This document shows, one piece after another, positions 1 through 6,462 of a stretch of 8,416 nucleotides of DNA. Origin of the DNA: Cellvibrionales bacterium UBA5860 (GTDB taxonomy: Bacteria > Pseudomonadota > Gammaproteobacteria > Pseudomonadales > Porticoccaceae); contig DJFY01000091.1 of NCBI GenBank assembly GCA_002431545.1, positions 1,352 through 9,767 on the forward strand, read 5' to 3'. A program made the translations under genes and the position numbers. Every line of letters starts with the position of its first letter. Within the stretch, counting starts at the first letter, position 1. A model generated the notes under the pieces. The model saw only the letters and a list, made by a program, of their open reading frames with translations. It did no database searches and was not told where the DNA came from.

Positions 1-609
1 GAGCGGGGTCACGGTGATGGCATCTACATCAACACCGCTGGCGTCGGTTGTATCGAGCGCGACATGTCCGTCGCACCGCAACGCATCGCCGCGGGGGACG
101 CGATTCTGCTCAGCGGCGATATCGGGCGTCACGGCATGGCAGTGATGGGTGCGCGCGAGGCGCTGGCTTTTACCACGCCCATTGAAAGCGACTGCGCGTC
201 CCTGTGGCATACCGTCGATGCGCTGTTGTCGGCAAATATCGACGTGCATTGTCTGCGCGACGCGACGCGCGGCGGACTCAGCGCCGTGCTCAACGAGCTG
301 GCACAGGCCAGCGGCCTGCAATTCGACATTGTCGAGGGCGATATTCCCGTGTCGGCGCGCGTGCGCGGTGCCTGCGAGGTGCTGGGCCTGGATGCGATGC
401 AGGTTGCCTGCGAAGGCCGCTTCGTTGCCCTGGTGCCGGAAAGTGCAGCAGAGCGGGCGCTGGCCATTATGAAGTCACGGGACGACGCCGCGAGAATAAT
501 CGGCCGCGCTACAGCCGGCGAACCTGGACTGGTGACCCTGCACACCCTCATTGGTGGGCGCCGCATACTCGATATGCCGGCGGGAGAGTTGTTGCCAAGG
601 ATTTGCTGA
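1..609 (+). CDS. hypE: HypE, carbamoyl dehydratase of [NiFe]-hydrogenase maturation (5' partial)
   Basis: Only the C-terminal 202 residues are present; the frame is open from base 1. HypE takes a carbamoyl group from HypF on its C-terminal cysteine and dehydrates it with ATP to a thiocyanate. That cyanide is then passed to iron on the HypC-HypD complex for the [NiFe]-hydrogenase active site, in the cytoplasm. The sequence shows the PurM/AIR-synthase-like fold signatures: DGIYINTAGVG near the window start, LLSGDIGRHGMAVM around residues 36-49, and RDATRGGLSAVLNELA around residues 87-102. It ends exactly in PRIC followed by TGA, the diagnostic HypE tail with the acceptor cysteine as last residue. 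An ATG at 64 is internal, because homology continues upstream of it. About 130-150 N-terminal residues should lie outside the window, probably preceded by other hyp genes. The missing part cannot be checked; identity is near certain. Confidence 0.96.
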   Translation, partial: ERGHGDGIYINTAGVGCIERDMSVAPQRIAAGDAILLSGDIGRHGMAVMGAREALAFTTPIESDCASLWHTVDALLSANIDVHCLRDATRGGLSAVLNELAQASGLQFDIVEGDIPVSARVRGACEVLGLDAMQVACEGRFVALVPESAAERALAIMKSRDDAARIIGRATAGEPGLVTLHTLIGGRRILDMPAGELLPRIC

Positions 610-885
610 AATGAGTTGGAATTAAGTCGAGGCCATGAACCGCTCGCTGGGAATTTACCCAGGAGACAGTCACGTACGTTCTTGTATATTGACGCTCTGT
701 TTTGTCTGATGCCTGGTCTCCATTGTGTCCAAACTTTCCGCCATCGGGAGATAAATTGTTTAGCAAGTCGTGGCGGTAGCTATGCCTAAGGTTCGACCAG
801 GCTGATTCCTTACCGCGGTTTTCGATCAAGAAGGCGTCCAATTGATCGCCAACAACGGCGGGAATCTGGCTAAAATTGGCCAACT

Positions 886-900
886 GATCTGATACAGATC
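886..900. promoter_or_regulatory. Short palindrome GATCTG-ATA-CAGATC upstream of CNNM gene 1
   Basis: The arms GATCTG (886-891) and CAGATC (895-900) are perfect reverse complements around a 3-bp centre. The site ends 26 bp before the ATG at 927, where an operator or a 5'-UTR element could sit. No regulator is known from the sequence, and a 6-bp arm can arise by chance. It overlaps the direct repeats at 889-925. Confidence 0.25.
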
Positions 901-925
901 GGACACGGACCATTCGGATACGGAT
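889..925 (+). repeat. Three imperfect 11-bp direct repeats abutting the start codon
   Basis: CTGATACAGAT (889-899), CGGACACGGAC (900-910) and CGGATACGGAT (915-925) share the pattern C-K-G-A-Y-A-C-R-G-A-Y. Copies 2 and 3 differ at two positions, and so do copies 1 and 3. The first two copies are directly adjacent, about one helical turn apart, and the third starts 15 bp after the second. They end one base before the ATG at 927 and replace a recognisable Shine-Dalgarno sequence. The role is unknown; they could be regulator half-sites or replication slippage. Confidence 0.5.
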
Positions 926-926
926 A

Positions 927-2273
927 ATGGAAGAGCTGACGCTGCAGATTGCCGCGACCGATATTGACTGGTCCCGGTTGCTGGAACCGGACATGATTCT
1001 GCGCATTGTGGCGCAGGTCTTCCTGTTAATTGCTTCGGCATTTTTCTCCGGTTCGGAAGTCGCGCTGTTTTCTTTGTCGAAGGCAGAACTCACGCAACTT
1101 CGGCGCGAACGCAACCCCCAGGCCGGGACTTTATACGCCTTGCTGGATCAGCCGCGCCGGCTGATTATTTCCATCTTGTGCGGCAATGAATTTATTAATG
1201 TCGCTGCCGCGGCAAACATGGCGGCGATTCTGCTGGTGCTGGTGGACGAAGCTTCCGCCGCCTGGGTCAATATGCTGATCATGGTGCCGTTGCTGCTGCT
1301 GGTGGGTGAAGTGACGCCCAAGACCATCGCCATATCCGATCCCGTCGGTATCAGCACCCGGATTATCGCCAGACCGATGAGTGTCTGGCTGAAGGTGGTC
1401 GCGCCGCTGCGTTTTCTCGTGCGTTTCCTGTCTGACAAGTTGACGACGCTGTTCGTCGGCGAGGAAAAATCCCCTGGCAATATTATCCAGGTTGATGAGC
1501 TACGCACCCTGGTCAGGGATTTGCAGGAGTCGGGGGAGCTGAAACTGGAAGAACGCGTACTCGCCGACGCACTGCTGGAGTCCGGCGCAACTGAAGTCAT
1601 CGCGGTGATGAAGCCCCGCACCCAGGTCGCCTTCGTCGACATCGCCCAGCCACTGACTGCGGTCCGCGACAGCATGATCAGCTACCAGCAGCAGCGCATC
1701 CCCATTTATGCGGGACACCGGGACAATTTACAGGGTTTCGTCCATGCTGAGGACCTGATGGGCCTCTCTCTGGCGGGCGAAAATCTCGACGACCACCCCA
1801 TCGAATCGGTACTGCACCCCGTGGTGGTAGTCCCGCCCACCAAGCGGCTGGATGAAATGCTTGAATATTTCATCGCGCATCAGCAGCTGGCGGCCGTGGT
1901 GCTGAATGAATTTGGCGGCGTCGAAGGGATGATTTCAATTCGTGGGCTGGTTGAATCCGTCTTTGATCCACTGACCAGAACAGCATCCGCCGGCGAAGCG
2001 TTTGCCGGCTCCGATCCTGGCTACTACGAAGTGCCGGGGGAGATGAAACTCACCGCGTTTAACGATCTGACCAACTACGGCATCAGCGATCCGCGCATGA
2101 CCACCATTGGCGGTGTGGTTTTCAGGCATCTGGATCGGCTGCCGCAGGAGGGGGATGAACTCATCGTCAACGGCGTTGAGATTCGTGTCGAGAAAATGCA
2201 TGAGCACCGCATCGTGTTGCTCAGAGTGGCGCGCAGTGCGCCGGGCCGCAGTGGAGAAACCGAGAATGATTGA
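927..2273 (+). CDS. CNNM/CorC-type membrane protein with CBS domains (copy 1)
   Basis: The 448-residue product has the full layout of the bacterial CNNM/CorC family (often labelled hemolysin-like or HlyC/CorC transporter). A DUF21 membrane domain covers about residues 22-200, with hydrophobic segments near 26-50, 78-106, 112-136 and 150-170. A CBS pair follows at about 210-345, then a CorC_HlyC domain at about 362-437. Family signatures visible are FFSGSEVALFS (39-49), GEVTPKTIA (127-135) and NEFGGVEGMIS (327-337). Characterised CNNM/CorC proteins move Mg2+, probably coupled to Na+, and the CBS pair binds ATP-Mg2+. Mg2+ or another divalent cation is therefore the likely substrate, but this is inferred. 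The ATG at 927 is the first in frame after a stop at 885-887. It precedes the first membrane helix at a normal distance, although its Shine-Dalgarno sequence is poor. The 3' end overlaps the next gene by 8 bp, so the two are one operon. Confidence 0.9.
   Translation: MEELTLQIAATDIDWSRLLEPDMILRIVAQVFLLIASAFFSGSEVALFSLSKAELTQLRRERNPQAGTLYALLDQPRRLIISILCGNEFINVAAAANMAAILLVLVDEASAAWVNMLIMVPLLLLVGEVTPKTIAISDPVGISTRIIARPMSVWLKVVAPLRFLVRFLSDKLTTLFVGEEKSPGNIIQVDELRTLVRDLQESGELKLEERVLADALLESGATEVIAVMKPRTQVAFVDIAQPLTAVRDSMISYQQQRIPIYAGHRDNLQGFVHAEDLMGLSLAGENLDDHPIESVLHPVVVVPPTKRLDEMLEYFIAHQQLAAVVLNEFGGVEGMISIRGLVESVFDPLTRTASAGEAFAGSDPGYYEVPGEMKLTAFNDLTNYGISDPRMTTIGGVVFRHLDRLPQEGDELIVNGVEIRVEKMHEHRIVLLRVARSAPGRSGETEND
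2253..2256 (+). promoter_or_regulatory. Ribosome binding site fixing the start of CNNM gene 2
   Basis: GGAG lies inside the 3' end of copy 1, 9 nt before the ATG at 2266. It supports that start over an in-frame ATG at 2107, which would add 53 residues of non-family sequence and overlap the first gene by 167 bp. The shared ATGATTGA overlap suggests translational coupling. Confidence 0.7.
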
Positions 2274-3528
2274 CCTGCTCTGGATGATTCCCATCATGGT
2301 CCTGCTGATGGCGGTGAAGGCTTTTTTTGCCGGTTCGGAAATTGCCCTGGTCAGTTCGGACAAGATCAGACTTCGTCATCGGGCGAGTCAGGGAGACAGC
2401 AAGGCAGCCGCCGTATTGAAAGTGGAACGGCGCCCGGAGCTTTCGCTGGCCACCACGCTCGTTGGGACCAATATCTCCATCGTCGCACTGACGACCCTGG
2501 GCACCATTCTCATGGTGCGTTTTTTCGGTGAGCAGGGCGAGCTCTGGGCGATCCTGATTTTTTCGCCCATCTTTCTGATATTCACCGAAGTGGTACCGAA
2601 GAGCATCTTTCAGCAAAACGCTGACCGGATCGCACCGCTGGTGGTCACGCCACTGCGCACGTTTATGTTCATCATCTTTCCGGTCGTTTACGGTTTTGCT
2701 CTGCTGGCACGGACCGCCGCGCGCCTGGTTGGCGGCAAGGGTATGCGGCATGTCTCCATGACCCGGGAAATGGTGCGCGCTGTGCTTGATCAGGCGGACA
2801 CCGCCGGGGACGTCAGTTCCCTCACCTGGAACCGCCTGCGCAAGGCTTTTCAGCTGGCCGATGTGACTGTCGGCGAAGTGATGATCCCCCTCGCGGAAAT
2901 GACCACCATAAACAAGCGAGACGCCACCGCGTCGGCAATTGCGCTGGCCTGTGGCAAAGGTCACTTTCGAATACCGGTTTATGATGACGAGGCCGGGGGT
3001 ATTACCGGCGTGGTTGCGCTGAACGTATGGAAACTTCTACAACCGGGGATTGCCGAAACACCCCTTGAATCCCTCATCCACGAAGCGGAATTCGTGGTTG
3101 CGCAGCAACCGGTTTATGAGCTGCTGCCGATTCTCAAACAGCGCGAAGACCGGATGGCGATCGTGCTTGACGAGTTCGGCTCCGCAATCGGCATGGTCAC
3201 CCTGGAAGATATTCAGGAAGAGGTGCTGGGCGATTTCGTTGGCGTGGGTTACAACATCCCCGGCTATGTTCACCGTACCAAGCATGGTATCAAGGCGCTG
3301 GACGGTGGCATCTATGAGCTGGATGGACGGGTGCCCATCTCCCATGTCAACGATCTGCTGGCGGTGAATTTGCCAAGCAAAGAGGCGCATACCATAGGCG
3401 GCTTCGTGACCGCTGAGCTTCGCCACCTGCCAGCCGTTGATGAAACGGTGGACGCCGGTGGCTACCGCTTTCGTATTGTTGACTCCGCAGGCCACTTCGT
3501 CAGGACCGTCCGCGCCGAACCCATTTGA
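2266..3528 (+). CDS. CNNM/CorC-type membrane protein with CBS domains (copy 2)
   Basis: The 420-residue product is a second, clearly diverged member of the same family. It has a DUF21 membrane domain at about 1-180 with FFAGSEIALVS (20-30), LVGTNI (65-70) and TEVVPKSI (107-114). A CBS pair spans about 200-325, including EVMIPLAEM (204-212), FRIPVYDDE (234-242) and LDEFGSAIGMVTLEDIQEEV (301-320). A CorC_HlyC domain covers about 337-418. Four hydrophobic stretches (near 4-30, 65-84, 93-113, 130-152) place it in the inner membrane. Translation starts with MIDLLWMIP, directly at the first helix, as is usual for the family. It is co-transcribed with copy 1. Known relatives act in Mg2+/Co2+ handling; the actual ion here is not shown. 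A tandem pair of unlike copies suggests either a heteromeric transporter or two proteins of different specificity. Confidence 0.9.
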   Translation: MIDLLWMIPIMVLLMAVKAFFAGSEIALVSSDKIRLRHRASQGDSKAAAVLKVERRPELSLATTLVGTNISIVALTTLGTILMVRFFGEQGELWAILIFSPIFLIFTEVVPKSIFQQNADRIAPLVVTPLRTFMFIIFPVVYGFALLARTAARLVGGKGMRHVSMTREMVRAVLDQADTAGDVSSLTWNRLRKAFQLADVTVGEVMIPLAEMTTINKRDATASAIALACGKGHFRIPVYDDEAGGITGVVALNVWKLLQPGIAETPLESLIHEAEFVVAQQPVYELLPILKQREDRMAIVLDEFGSAIGMVTLEDIQEEVLGDFVGVGYNIPGYVHRTKHGIKALDGGIYELDGRVPISHVNDLLAVNLPSKEAHTIGGFVTAELRHLPAVDETVDAGGYRFRIVDSAGHFVRTVRAEPI

Positions 3529-3693
3529 TATGTGTTTAAAACACCTTAAAGTGGGGAAAGCATGAATGTGCTTTCTGCGTTATTTGTGAGTGGTTTCCGG
3601 TCGGGTGCGAATCCGGCCGTGCTAGCTGGGGATAGTAAGTTTTCCTGGCTCAATATTAAACTGGCGGTATCGAAGTACCAGGGTCGTATCGAA
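3529..3693. other. Convergent intergenic region between the CNNM operon and the LOG-family gene
   Basis: Both flanking transcripts end here. It contains the near-palindrome GTGTTT-A-AAACAC (3532-3544), the hairpin described separately (3556-3575), a GC-rich stretch with two CCGG blocks (3597-3600 and 3613-3616) that could pair across a 12-nt loop, and GTATCGAA repeated directly at 3667-3674 and 3686-3693. No coding frame is supported. Termination from both sides is expected here, but no classical GC-stem plus T-run is seen. Confidence 0.6.
3556..3575 (+). terminator. Possible weak terminator hairpin after CNNM gene 2
   Basis: GAAAGCA (3556-3562) and TGCTTTC (3569-3575) are perfect reverse complements around the 6-nt loop TGAATG. 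The stem lies 27 bp after the stop codon at 3526-3528. The bases after it (TGCGTTATTTG) are only moderately T-rich and the stem is AT-rich, so this is a weak candidate. On the minus strand no T-run follows. Confidence 0.3.
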
Positions 3694-4587
3694 TTACTCC
3701 TTTGTATTCAATTGCCAGGCTTTTTCGAGTAGCTCCCAAGCTTCCTCAGCGGTGTCCACTACCGTGAATAAACCTAGGTCCGCTTCATCAATAGCGCCTT
3801 CCGCGACGAGATGCTCGAAGTTTACCGTGTTCGACCAGTATTCCCGGCCCAGTAACAGCACCGGCATGGCACTGACCTTCCCGGTTTGCAGAAGAGTGAG
3901 CGTTTCAAATAATTCATCGAGCGTCCCAAAGCCACCCGGACAGGCCACGAGCGCACGCGCCCGTTTCAGGAAGTGCATTTTCCGTATGGCAAAATAATGG
4001 AAGTGAAAACAGAGTTCCGGAGTGATATAGGGGTTCGGGCGTTGTTCTCTGGGCAGTACGATGTTGAGACCCACGCTCTGTCCGCCGGCCTCGTAGGCGC
4101 CTCTATTAGCCGCTTCCATTAATCCAGGACCGCCTCCGGTGACCACTGAGTAGCTGCCACCCGGGCATTTTTCTGTACCGGATGTGATGAGCTTGGCCAG
4201 GTTTTTTACTTCTTCGTAGAACCGACTGTTGTGCAGAACTCTCTCGGCGATTCTGTATCTTGTATTAAGTGCCGCATTATCTGGTTGATTTTGCAGCGCC
4301 TGCCGCGCGGCCTCGAGGGCCAGTTCGGCATTTTGCCGTTCGGTAAATCTAGCTCCGCCAAAAATAACCACGGTAGCGTCGATTTTTTGCTCTGCCTGAA
4401 CGATATCCGGTTTTAACCATTCCAGTTGCAGCCGAACGGCTCGTAATTCGTCTCTCAGCAGGAATTTTTCATCGGTGTAAGCGAGCTTGTAGGAATCGCT
4501 CTGAATGTTTTTCTCGCTGCGGGCAGCGAGTACGGCATCTTCTTCCGCACTTGGAAATAAATGGTGGCTATCGTGTCGAGAAGGCAT
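3694..4587 (-). CDS. LOG-family (TIGR00730-like) nucleotide-binding protein, possible nucleotide phosphoribohydrolase
   Basis: The 297-residue product carries the two signatures of the LOG/lysine-decarboxylase-like Rossmann family: GGGPGLMEAANRGA (151-164) and PGGFGTLDELFE (217-228). It also has FGGAR (76-80) at the first strand and RKMHF (202-206) before the second motif. Members studied elsewhere release a base from nucleoside 5'-monophosphates, as in cytokinin activation, or bind nucleotides; the old name lysine decarboxylase is misleading. An N-terminal extension of about 70 residues, charged and probably helical, makes it longer than the minimal LOG protein of about 190 residues, as in a common bacterial subgroup. 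The start ATG at 4587 is the only ATG/GTG/TTG after the preceding stop, and it lacks a good Shine-Dalgarno sequence. The gene lies 39 bp downstream of the RNase-like gene and in the same reading frame. Family is sure; substrate is unknown. Confidence 0.88.
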   Translation of the reverse strand: MPSRHDSHHLFPSAEEDAVLAARSEKNIQSDSYKLAYTDEKFLLRDELRAVRLQLEWLKPDIVQAEQKIDATVVIFGGARFTERQNAELALEAARQALQNQPDNAALNTRYRIAERVLHNSRFYEEVKNLAKLITSGTEKCPGGSYSVVTGGGPGLMEAANRGAYEAGGQSVGLNIVLPREQRPNPYITPELCFHFHYFAIRKMHFLKRARALVACPGGFGTLDELFETLTLLQTGKVSAMPVLLLGREYWSNTVNFEHLVAEGAIDEADLGLFTVVDTAEEAWELLEKAWQLNTKE

Positions 4588-4626
4588 AGGGTATGGCTCG
4601 TTGGTCGAAAAGGCAGTGGTGTCCCG

Positions 4627-6030
4627 TCAAAAGGTAATGGTTTCGCCGAGTTCGGGTATCAGACTGTTCCATCCAGTGCTGTCGAGACACTGTTTTAAGC
4701 GCTGCTTCGGGTTTTGCTCGCCGTGCACGAGGCATACTCGTGGACGCGGCGCTTTAAACTGGTTTGTCCAATCAATTAGTTGGGACTGACCGGCGTGCGC
4801 CGAAAAACCACCGAGGGTGTGGATTCGAGCGGCCACTGCAATTTCCTCGCCGGCCATTTTGAAAGTTTTGGCCCCATCCACCAGTGCTCTGCCCGGTGTG
4901 CCGAGCGCTTGATAACCGACGATTACAACATGGGACTGTTTGCGCCAGAGATTGTGTTTCAGATGATGACGAATCCGGCCACCGTTACACATACCGCTTC
5001 CCGCGATGATGATCGCGCCGCTCTCAATCCTGTTTAAAGCCATGGATTCCTGTGTCGAGACGGAGTAGCGCAATACAGGTAAAAAATTGTGCAAACTCCG
5101 CTTTCGGTAGGTCTGGCTCATCGCGCGTTTATCTTCTTCATTGTAAGCGTCCTGGTAGCGATGGTAAATCTCGGTAACCGCTATTGCCATGGGGCTGTCC
5201 AGATATACCGCCTGATGGCGTAGCTTGCCTTGCTGATACAGTTCTCCGAGCCGAAAAATAATTTCCTGGGTGCGACCGACTGCAAACGAGGGGATTAAAA
5301 TATTGCCGCCATTGGTTGACGCCTCGGTAATAATATCTTCGAATTCCGCGAGGGTTTCAGCCATCGGCCTATGGTTGCGATCTCCGTATGTGGATTCCAG
5401 CAACAGAATGTCTGCTTCTTCGACTACTTCCGGATCCTTGAGTAGTGCCGCCGAGCTATTCCCGAGGTCGCCGGAAAATACCAGTTTTTTTTCCTCTTTT
5501 TCTTCCCGAATGAATATTTCTACGATCGCCGAACCCAATATATGGCCGGCGTCTAGAAAACGGATTTCGATATCTTCCGCGACAGGAGTTCGCTGGCGGT
5601 AATTAACACCGAAGCCCAGCGCCAGAGTCTGTTCTACATCGTCAACGTCGTATAAAGGGTGAATTTCCTCCCGTCGGGCCCGGCGGCGGCGCTTGTTTTC
5701 CCATTCTGCATCGCGTAACTGCAGGGATGCTGCGTCCTTAAGCAGGACGTCCAGTAGATCGAAACTGGCCCAGGTCATGTATATCGACCCACGGAATCCC
5801 TGCTTGTGAAGCAGTGGTAGACGTCCCGAGTGATCCAGGTGCGCATGGGATAGCACAACGGCATCCAGCTCTTGCGGATCGAAGGGCAGGGCTTTCAGGT
5901 TTTCTTTCTCAACCTCCCGACCGCCCTGGAATAACCCGCAGTCGAGTAAAACCTTGCTGCGCTCGGTGGAAAGCAAGTAGGCAGAGCCGGTGACGCCCTC
6001 AATCGCGCCATAAAAAGTGATGTTCGTCAT
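4627..6030 (-). CDS. Beta-CASP metallo-beta-lactamase RNase-like protein (CPSF73/Ysh1-type)
   Basis: The 467-residue product is a full-length bacterial beta-CASP protein of the group related to eukaryotic CPSF-73, whose members cut or trim RNA in the cytoplasm using two zinc ions. The metallo-beta-lactamase ligands are visible: D30 (LLDCG), HAHLDH (62-67), H163 (DAGHILGS) and D188 (FSGDLG). The beta-CASP signatures follow: LESTYGD (211-217), PSFAVGRTQE (247-256), H412 in GGFSAHAG and H436 in LVHGEQN, plus GYQALGTPGR (372-381). All catalytic residues appear intact. The ATG at 6030 is chosen over one ten codons upstream (6060) because it begins the family-typical MTNITFYGA and follows a strong GAGGAA. 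It is the upstream partner of the LOG gene and lies 432 bp downstream of glgP. Natural RNA substrates are unknown for this subgroup. Confidence 0.92.
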   Translation of the reverse strand: MTNITFYGAIEGVTGSAYLLSTERSKVLLDCGLFQGGREVEKENLKALPFDPQELDAVVLSHAHLDHSGRLPLLHKQGFRGSIYMTWASFDLLDVLLKDAASLQLRDAEWENKRRRRARREEIHPLYDVDDVEQTLALGFGVNYRQRTPVAEDIEIRFLDAGHILGSAIVEIFIREEKEEKKLVFSGDLGNSSAALLKDPEVVEEADILLLESTYGDRNHRPMAETLAEFEDIITEASTNGGNILIPSFAVGRTQEIIFRLGELYQQGKLRHQAVYLDSPMAIAVTEIYHRYQDAYNEEDKRAMSQTYRKRSLHNFLPVLRYSVSTQESMALNRIESGAIIIAGSGMCNGGRIRHHLKHNLWRKQSHVVIVGYQALGTPGRALVDGAKTFKMAGEEIAVAARIHTLGGFSAHAGQSQLIDWTNQFKAPRPRVCLVHGEQNPKQRLKQCLDSTGWNSLIPELGETITF

Positions 6031-6034
6031 TCTA

Positions 6035-6040
6035 TTCCTC
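6035..6040 (-). promoter_or_regulatory. Ribosome binding site of the beta-CASP gene
   Basis: Read on the minus strand, GAGGAA sits 4 nt before the ATG at 6030. It lies downstream of the alternative ATG at 6060, so it supports the shorter protein. Confidence 0.8.
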
Positions 6041-6276
6041 GTAGGTTTATGCAGGCGCAAAGCAAAACGCCGCTGTTCCGGCCAATATACGGCAAATATC
6101 TAAAGGTGCGCGATCAATTCGGCTGGACCGGCTGGCGTCTTTGCCCTTGTATTGCTAACCATCGGAGCCGGTTCCCTCCGCCCGCGACAAGTGGTGGGCT
6201 AGAGCAGACAGAGTTCCGCATTATTCGGGTAAATGTGGGGATGTTTTCCAATGTTTGGCCTGTTAAAGGGTAGAGA

Positions 6277-6313
6277 TAATACCGCCGGCGAAGAGGTATT
6301 ACGGCGGCGGTAT
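6277..6313. repeat. Composite inverted repeat with two alternative hairpins
   Basis: ATACCGCCG (6279-6287) and CGGCGGTAT (6305-6313) are a perfect 9-bp inverted repeat with a 17-nt loop. Overlapping it, TAATACC (6277-6283) can pair instead with GGTATTA (6295-6301), with an 11-nt loop. The two pairings share the left arm and exclude each other. It lies about 150 bp past the glgP stop. On the leftward transcript the bases after the stem (TATCTCTACCC) are only partly T-rich. It may be a rho-independent-like terminator for xfp-glgP, an operator for the beta-CASP gene, or an RNA stability hairpin; the sequence does not decide. Confidence 0.55.
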
Positions 6314-6462
6314 GGTCGTCGGGCCTATTGAAGTGAACAATCAATAAAGGCTTTAGTCAGAGTGTGTGTGTTGTTGGTCGAAAGACGATATTTACCTGCC
6401 CGTCCGGCTGAACATGATCATAACGCGAACCGGCCCAAGCAGCGGTTAATAAACTCGCATCA

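Larger units (their letters stand above)
610..926. other. 317-bp intergenic region between hypE and the first CNNM gene
   Basis: No plus-strand frame of useful length is present. The minus strand stays open across the gap (548-913, see findings), but it has no Shine-Dalgarno sequence and overlaps both flanking genes. CTGGG (647-651) and CCCAG (658-662) can form a 5-bp hairpin just after hypE, but no T-run follows, so I do not call a terminator. CCAATT (839-844) and AATTGG (874-879) form a wider inverted pair. A TTGACG at 689-694 has no acceptable -10 box at the right distance, so no promoter is assigned. The regulatory interest lies in the last 40 bases. Confidence 0.6.
6031..6462. other. 432-bp intergenic region between glgP and the beta-CASP gene
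   Basis: All flanking genes read leftward, so this stretch should hold the 3' UTR or terminator of xfp-glgP and the promoter of the beta-CASP/LOG unit. The clearest element is the composite inverted repeat at 6277-6313. A minus-strand TATATT (6089-6084) could be a -10 box. The nearest -35-like TTGATC (6117-6112) is 22 bp away, too far for a standard promoter, so I do not assign one. The decamer AGGCTTTAGT at 6348-6357 repeats the one at the very end of glgP (6471-6480). A 42-codon minus-strand frame (6485-6357) is treated in the findings. A 76-codon minus-strand frame (6344-6114) resembles nothing I recognise and lacks a Shine-Dalgarno sequence. Confidence 0.55.

Noticed and set aside
129..566. 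Long antisense and alternative frames inside hypE
   Set aside because: They are shadows of a GC-rich gene. The hypE frame carries all family motifs and ends in the expected PRIC.
647..662. Terminator for hypE at CTGGG/CCCAG
   Set aside because: The stem is only 5 bp and no T-run follows.
689..717. Sigma-70 promoter with TTGACG at 689-694
   Set aside because: No -10-like hexamer occurs 16-18 bp downstream.
2107..2265. N-terminal extension of the second CNNM protein from the ATG at 2107
   Set aside because: It would overlap the first gene by 167 bp and adds 53 residues unlike the family. The ATG at 2266 has GGAG 9 nt upstream and begins at the first membrane helix.
2221..2964. 247-codon antisense frame across the second CNNM gene
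   Set aside because: Its composition is rich in H, R, Q and G, as in a reverse shadow. It has no motifs and is fully covered by a well-supported gene on the other strand.
6031..6060. Start of the beta-CASP protein at the ATG at 6060
   Set aside because: The extra ten residues are not family-like, and the strong GAGGAA lies downstream of that ATG and directly before 6030.
6114..6344. Minus-strand 76-codon frame between glgP and the beta-CASP gene
   Set aside because: There is no Shine-Dalgarno sequence and no recognisable domain. The frame runs through the composite inverted repeat and probably reflects chance.
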